From Ziziphus jujuba (lineage: Eukaryota; Streptophyta; Magnoliopsida; Rosales; Rhamnaceae), in NCBI RefSeq assembly GCF_031755915.1, contig NC_083386.1, positions 7,750,001 through 7,814,000 of the forward strand: DNA of 64,000 nucleotides, in the 5' to 3' direction. The position numbers and the translations under genes are program-made. Of the stretch, positions 60,000-64,000 are shown piece by piece (positions within the stretch are counted from its first letter, which is position 1; the number at the start of each line of letters is the position of its first letter). The notes under the pieces are model-generated. The model did no database searches, was not told where the DNA came from, and was given only the letters and a program-made list of their open reading frames with translations.

Positions 60000-62275
60000 T
60001 AATAAAATCAAAATAGGACCATAACAAGAATTGAGCCCAGACCCTCTTACACTCTCAAGAAATCACCACACCATCAAGTCAAATAACGTGTATGTACAAA
60101 TGCAACAAAAACTGCTTAATATAGTGTTAGGCAACGAATTACTTAAAGAATGCGTTGCCAAATAGATGAACAGGCGACTCATTCTTCAACAAATGCGTCA
60201 CCTATTCTTTTTTTTTTTTTTCAATTTTTTTATTCAAACATTTAAAAAAAAAATCAAAATAGGACCATAACAAGAATTGAACCTAGAACCTCCTACATTC
60301 TCAAGAAATTACCACACCACTAGGCCAAATGACTTATATGTACTGATACAGCAAAAATTGGTTAATATAGTATTAGGCGACGCATTATTTAAACAATGCG
60401 TCGCCAAATACAAGAACAGGCGACGCATTCTTCAACAAATGTGTCGCCTGTTCTTTTTTTTTTTTTTTTCCAATTTTTTTGTTTAAACATTTTAAAAAAA
60501 ATGAAAATAGGGTCATAAAAAGAATTGAACCCAGGATCTCCTACTCTCTCAAAAAATCACCACACCACTAGGCCACATGACATATATGTACTGATCCAGC
60601 AAAAATTGGTTAATATCGTGTTAGGTGACGCTTTATTCAAACAATGCGTCGCCAAATACAAGAACAGGCGACGCATTCTTGAACAAATGCGTCGCTTGTT
60701 CTTTTTTTTTTTTCCAATTTTTTTGTTTAAACATTTAAAAAAAAATAAAATCACAATAGGGCCATAACAAGAATTGAACCCAGGACCTTCTACTCTCTCA
60801 AAAAATCACCACACCACCAGGCCATATGACATATATGTACTAATCCAGCAAAACTTGGTTAATATGGTGTTAGGCGACGCATTATTTAAACAATGTGTCG
60901 CCATTTTTTTTTTCAATTTTTTTGTTTAAACATTTAAAAAAAAATAAAATCAAAATAGAACAATAACAAGAATTGAACCCAGAACCTGCTATACTCTCAA
61001 GAAATCACCACACCACTAGACCAAATCACTTATATGCACTAATACAGCAAAAATTGATTAATATAGTGTTAGGCGACGCATTATTCAAACAATGCATCGC
61101 CAAATAGACGCATTCTTCAACAAATACTGTTCTTTTTTTTTTTTTCAATTTTTTTGTTTAAACATTTAAAAACAATAAAATCAAAATAGAGCCATAACAA
61201 GAATTGAACCCAGGACCTCTTACACTCTCAAAAAATCACCACACCACCAGGCCAAATGACTTATATGTACTAGTACAGCAAAAATTGGGTAATATAGTGT
61301 TAGGCGACGCATTTTTCAAACAATGCGTCGCCAAATACAGGAACAAGTGTTTTTTTTTTTTTCAATTTTTTTGTTTAAACATTTAAAAATAAATAAAATC
61401 AAAATAGGACCATAACAAGAATTGAACCAGGACCTCCTACTCTCTCAAAAAATTACCACACCACCAGACCATATGACTTATATGTACTAATACAGCAAAA
61501 ATTGGCTAATATAGTGTTAGGCGAAGCATTATTGAAACAATGTGTCGTCAAATACAAGAACAGGCGATGCATTCCTCAACAAATGCGTCGCCTGTTCTTT
61601 TTTTTTTAACCATAACAAGAATTGAACCGAGGACCTCTTACACTCTCAAGAAATCACCACACCACTAGGCCAAATCATTTATATATACTAATACAGCAAA
61701 AATTGGTTAATATAGTGTTAGGCGACGCATTATTCAAACAATGAGTCGCCAAGTACATGAAAGGCGAAGCATTCTTCAACAAATAAGTCGCCTGTTCTTT
61801 TTTTTTTTTTTTCAATTTTTTTGCTTAAACATTTTTACATGAACAGGCGAAGCATTCTTCAACAAATAAGTCGCCTGTTTTTTTTTTTTTTTCAATTTTT
61901 TTGTTTAAACATTTAAAAATAAATAAAATCAAAATAGGGCCATAACAAAAATTGAATTCAGGACCTCCTACACTCTCAAGAAATCACCACACCACCACGC
62001 CAAATGACTTATATGTACTGATACCTCAAAAATTGATTAACATAGTGTTAGGCGACGCATTATTTAAACAATGCGTCGCCAAATACAAGAACAGGCGACG
62101 CATTCTTCAACAAATGTGTCGCCTGTTCTTTTTTTTTTTTTTTCAATTTTTTTGTTTAAACATTTAAAAAAAAATAAAATCAAAATAGGGCCATAACAAG
62201 AATTGAACCCAAGACCTCCTACACTCTCAAGAAATCACCACACCACCAGACCAAATAATACAATAAGAACTAGCT
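60000..62275. repeat. Tandem array of about ten 200-250 bp units in the CACTA subterminal region
   Basis: The anchor word ACCACACCA recurs near 60066, 60313, 60560, 60808, 61007, 61238, 61454, 61655, 61985 and 62237. Each unit holds, in order: CATAACAAGAATTGAACC, a CTCTCAAGAAATCACCACACC word, a GGCGACGCATT/AATGCGTCGCC hairpin, usually a second hairpin AGAACAGGCGACGCATT/AATGCGTCGCCTGTTCT, then poly-T, CAATTTTTTTGTTTAAACAT and an A-rich tail. Some units lack the second hairpin (60808), and one hairpin segment is duplicated again near 61845. Confidence 0.9.
60257..60337 (-). repeat. tRNA/SINE-like A-box and B-box segment (representative copy)
   Basis: On the minus strand this copy reads TGGCCTAGTGG, an exact fit to the RNA polymerase III A box (TGGCNNAGTGG). 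About 33 nt later comes GGTTCAATTCT, a near-fit to the B box (GGTTCRANNCY). The same pair, with small changes, recurs in nearly every unit of the array. No cloverleaf can be formed around it, so it is not a functional tRNA gene; a tRNA-derived SINE fragment is the best reading. Confidence 0.5.
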
Positions 62276-63300
62276 AGTATAGTTTTAGGGGACGCAGTCT
62301 TTTAAGAAATAGTCACTAAATAGACTAAAAGGCGACGCATTTGTAAACAACTGCGTCGCCGTTTCACCCATCCAATTTTTAACTTTTTTTTCAATTTGAA
62401 AGTTATTTTTAGTACTTTTTTAGTTTTGTAAATATGTTTTTTTTTTTTTTTAAAGTTGTAGATGACCAATCAACAAAACTAATTAAAGATTAAAAAAAGA
62501 AAATGGAATAGGCGACGTGTTTTAATGGAATTGCGTGGCCTGTTCCTTCAATTATTTTTTATTTTTTTTAAGAAAAAGCAATTTAATAGAGTTTCAATTT
62601 TTAAAAACAAGTAAACTATCAATGACCACAAACACATGAAAGTTAAGGTCATTTAACATACTTATCTAGATAAATTGGTCAATAAATGCTTGTTAAATTA
62701 GAATTTTATATTCGGTACCCTATCTCAAATTAGATCTTGAGATATTTTGTCTCGTCTATACACATATATGTATAACTGAGAAGAGCATTGACAAAACTAT
62801 TTTCTATTTTTAGATTAATGGAATTTATTTTCATTAGATTGCTACATGAATATATTTGTAGATGAACAATTAAAAAATTATTTAAAGATTATAAAGAAAA
62901 TATAAAAAAATGAAATAGGCGACGCTTTTCAACCATAATACGTCGCTTTATCCCAAAATTCAAGAACAGGTGATCCTTCTTGAAGAGAATACGTCGCTAT
63001 TCTCTCAATTAACAAAAACAAAAATTTTGAAAGACATGCAAATTTTATAAAGAATAAAGGTGTACTTGAAAAACAGAAAAATAAACAGCAATCTTCGATA
63101 TTTTGCTTCGCATTTTTAAGAAATATTTTCAGTTTTTATTTGTAGTTGAAAAATAAAAATATTAATTAAAGAAAAAAAATGCAATTGGGAGAAAAGGCGC
63201 GTTCTTGCCATTTTTTGAAAAATTTTGGCGCGTTTTTAAATTTTTACGTGCTCCTTTGAATTCATTTTTTCTTTTTTAAAACTACATCAAGTACACCACC
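62276..63300. repeat. Remaining subterminal region of the CACTA element
   Basis: Beyond the array, single inverted pairs continue: GGCGACGCATTTG/CTGCGTCGCC at 62333, GGCGACGTG/TTGCGTGGCC at 62513, GGCGACGC/TACGTCGC at 62918 and a decayed pair at 62965. AT-rich filler separates them. Two GGCGCGTT words occur at 63197 and 63226. No gene in this stretch. Confidence 0.6.
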
Positions 63301-63720
63301 TAATTAATATTAGATTTGGAAGCAATCTAAGAGAGACTTGAAGAGTGAGATATTCCAGGTTTCATTTTTCATTTGCCTACGTTGTCGTCGGCCGAGAAGC
63401 TAGATTTCTCTTTGTCGCCCTTGTGATTTTTTGGTTTTCTTTTTTTTTTATCTCCATCGTTTAGGTGAGTTTCTTTTTTCTTGACATGAGGTGGGTTGTT
63501 TTTTTTTTTTTTTTTTTTCATTTTAACTGCAGCTTAGGTTCATTGGGTTTTATTAATCTTGCTTTTTTAGAAATTATGTTTGTGATATTGCTTGACATTA
63601 TTTTGCTAAGTTCAACAAGTATTTTGTGTTGAAGATTAACTTGAATCAAGATGGTCTATTGTTTTAACTTCACCACAATATCGTACGATTGTTGAAGAAG
63701 ATGTTCTTGGAGATACAAAG

Positions 63721-64000
63721 ATGGCTCACAATCCATTTGTCATATAGTTGCCAAGTGTCGATAAAAATGATAATGAGGATGAATGTGAGAGTGACTATGT
63801 TTGTAATGACTGTGATGGGAGAAATGTGATTCGTCAAATCTTAAGAACAATGGTAATATTTTTTAAATTTTCATTTATACTAAATTACAAATTTAATAAT
63901 GATTAATATTTTATTTATTTTGCATAAGTGCTAATAACTTTTTTAATGTTTCCATATGCAGTATGAGGATGTAATATCGTCAACAAGAAGTCAACTTCCA
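63721..64000 (+). pseudogene. Start of the CACTA element coding region, partial, with in-frame stop
   Basis: From ATG 63721 the frame reads MAHNPFVI, a TAG stop, then LPSVDKNDNEDECESDYVCN and DCDGRNVIRQILRTM, up to a donor-like ATG|GTAATA at 63852. An acceptor TGCAG at 63957-63961 would open a second exon reading YEDVISSTRSQLP to the window end. One base change (CAG to TAG) would explain the stop. The acidic, Cys-containing N-terminus is compatible with a CACTA-encoded protein, but I cannot name the domain. If translation starts downstream of the stop, it may not be broken. Confidence 0.4.

Larger units (their letters stand above)
59516..64000 (+). mobile_element. CACTA (En/Spm) transposon, left part, running out of the window
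   Basis: Begins with CACTACGCGAAAA at 59516, which fits the CACTA terminal inverted repeat (CACTACaaGAAAA type). It is followed by a subterminal region of about 3.5 kb crowded with GGCGACGC and its inverse GCGTCGCC, the kind of short, two-orientation motif CACTA transposases bind. A presumptive 5' UTR/intron and coding start follow from about 63.3 kb. The right terminus lies beyond the window, so autonomy cannot be judged. Confidence 0.75.

Noticed and set aside
60277..62167. Repeated open frames reading like one short protein family (for example words PTLSRNHHTTRPNDLYVLIQ and GDALFKQCVAKYKNRR) in several array units
   Set aside because: They are translations of the tandem repeat unit itself, start without ATG, and end in poly-Phe from the T tract. 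Their similarity follows from DNA repetition, not from coding selection.
60257..62260. Functional tRNA genes suggested by A and B boxes
   Set aside because: No acceptor stem or anticodon arm can be formed around the boxes, and all copies share the same non-tRNA flanks.
60000..62275. Possible CRISPR-like array because of regular repeats
   Set aside because: Unit lengths vary (about 200-330 bp), the whole unit including the spacer parts is repeated, and the context is a plant transposon.

Overview
This window looks like nuclear DNA of a eudicot plant. The genes are split by GT-AG introns and belong to plant families (UDP-sugar glycosyltransferases with a plant PSPG box, phytocyanin, ATL RING-H2 ligases, a WAT1/MtN21-type transporter). 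They sit in very AT-rich spacers full of (TA)n, poly-A/T and plant transposons. The species cannot be fixed from the sequence; the style would suit a Rosales-type genome, but that is a guess.

Layout. (1) 1.9-12.6 kb: a minus-strand glycosyltransferase cluster with two intact, intronless, UGT94-like genes (2776-4152 and 10322-11707) and two decayed relics (about 1905-2480 and 6365-6650). Their 5' and 3' flanks are also similar, so the cluster grew by tandem segmental duplication. A LINE relic lies between the two genes. (2) 14.06-16.39 kb, plus: three-exon gene for a MAM33/p32-type mitochondrial acidic matrix protein. (3) 16.4-27.8 kb: a gene-poor stretch with a small tandem duplication, a Mutator-like long-TIR element, and two MITEs. 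(4) 27.87-31.29 kb, plus: four-exon gene for a 759-residue NT-C2 (EEIG1/EHBP1 N-terminal) protein. (5) 32.75-36.95 kb, minus: ten-exon gene for a HAD-type pyrimidine/cytosolic-III 5'-nucleotidase, 355 aa. (6) 37.88-39.03 kb, minus: glutaredoxin-like protein with a C-terminal CxxC zinc finger; its reading frame is broken near the N-terminus. (7) 40.66-41.60 kb, plus: two-exon phytocyanin/early nodulin-like protein that has lost both copper-binding histidines. (8) 43.4-48.7 kb, minus: an ATL RING-H2 cluster with one intact gene (46553-47056) flanked by two pseudogenes at different stages of decay. (9) 49.0-51.4 kb: a Helitron-like element, with a second element sharing its 5' terminus from 56.76 kb that carries a 71-codon ORF. 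(10) 52.56-54.73 kb, plus: six-exon WAT1-related (UMAMIT/EamA) transporter. (11) 59.5 kb to the window end: the left part of a CACTA (En/Spm) transposon, with a CACTA terminus, a subterminal region of GGCGACGC/GCGTCGCC inverted repeats, and then the start of a spliced coding region that runs out of the window.

The genes do not form one pathway. The most unusual structure is inside the CACTA element: about ten tandem copies of a unit of roughly 200-250 bp. Each unit combines a minus-strand tRNA-like A box and B box (SINE-like) with one or two strong GGCGACGC hairpins. Exon junctions were inferred by reading frame and GT/AG sites by eye; no database search was possible.
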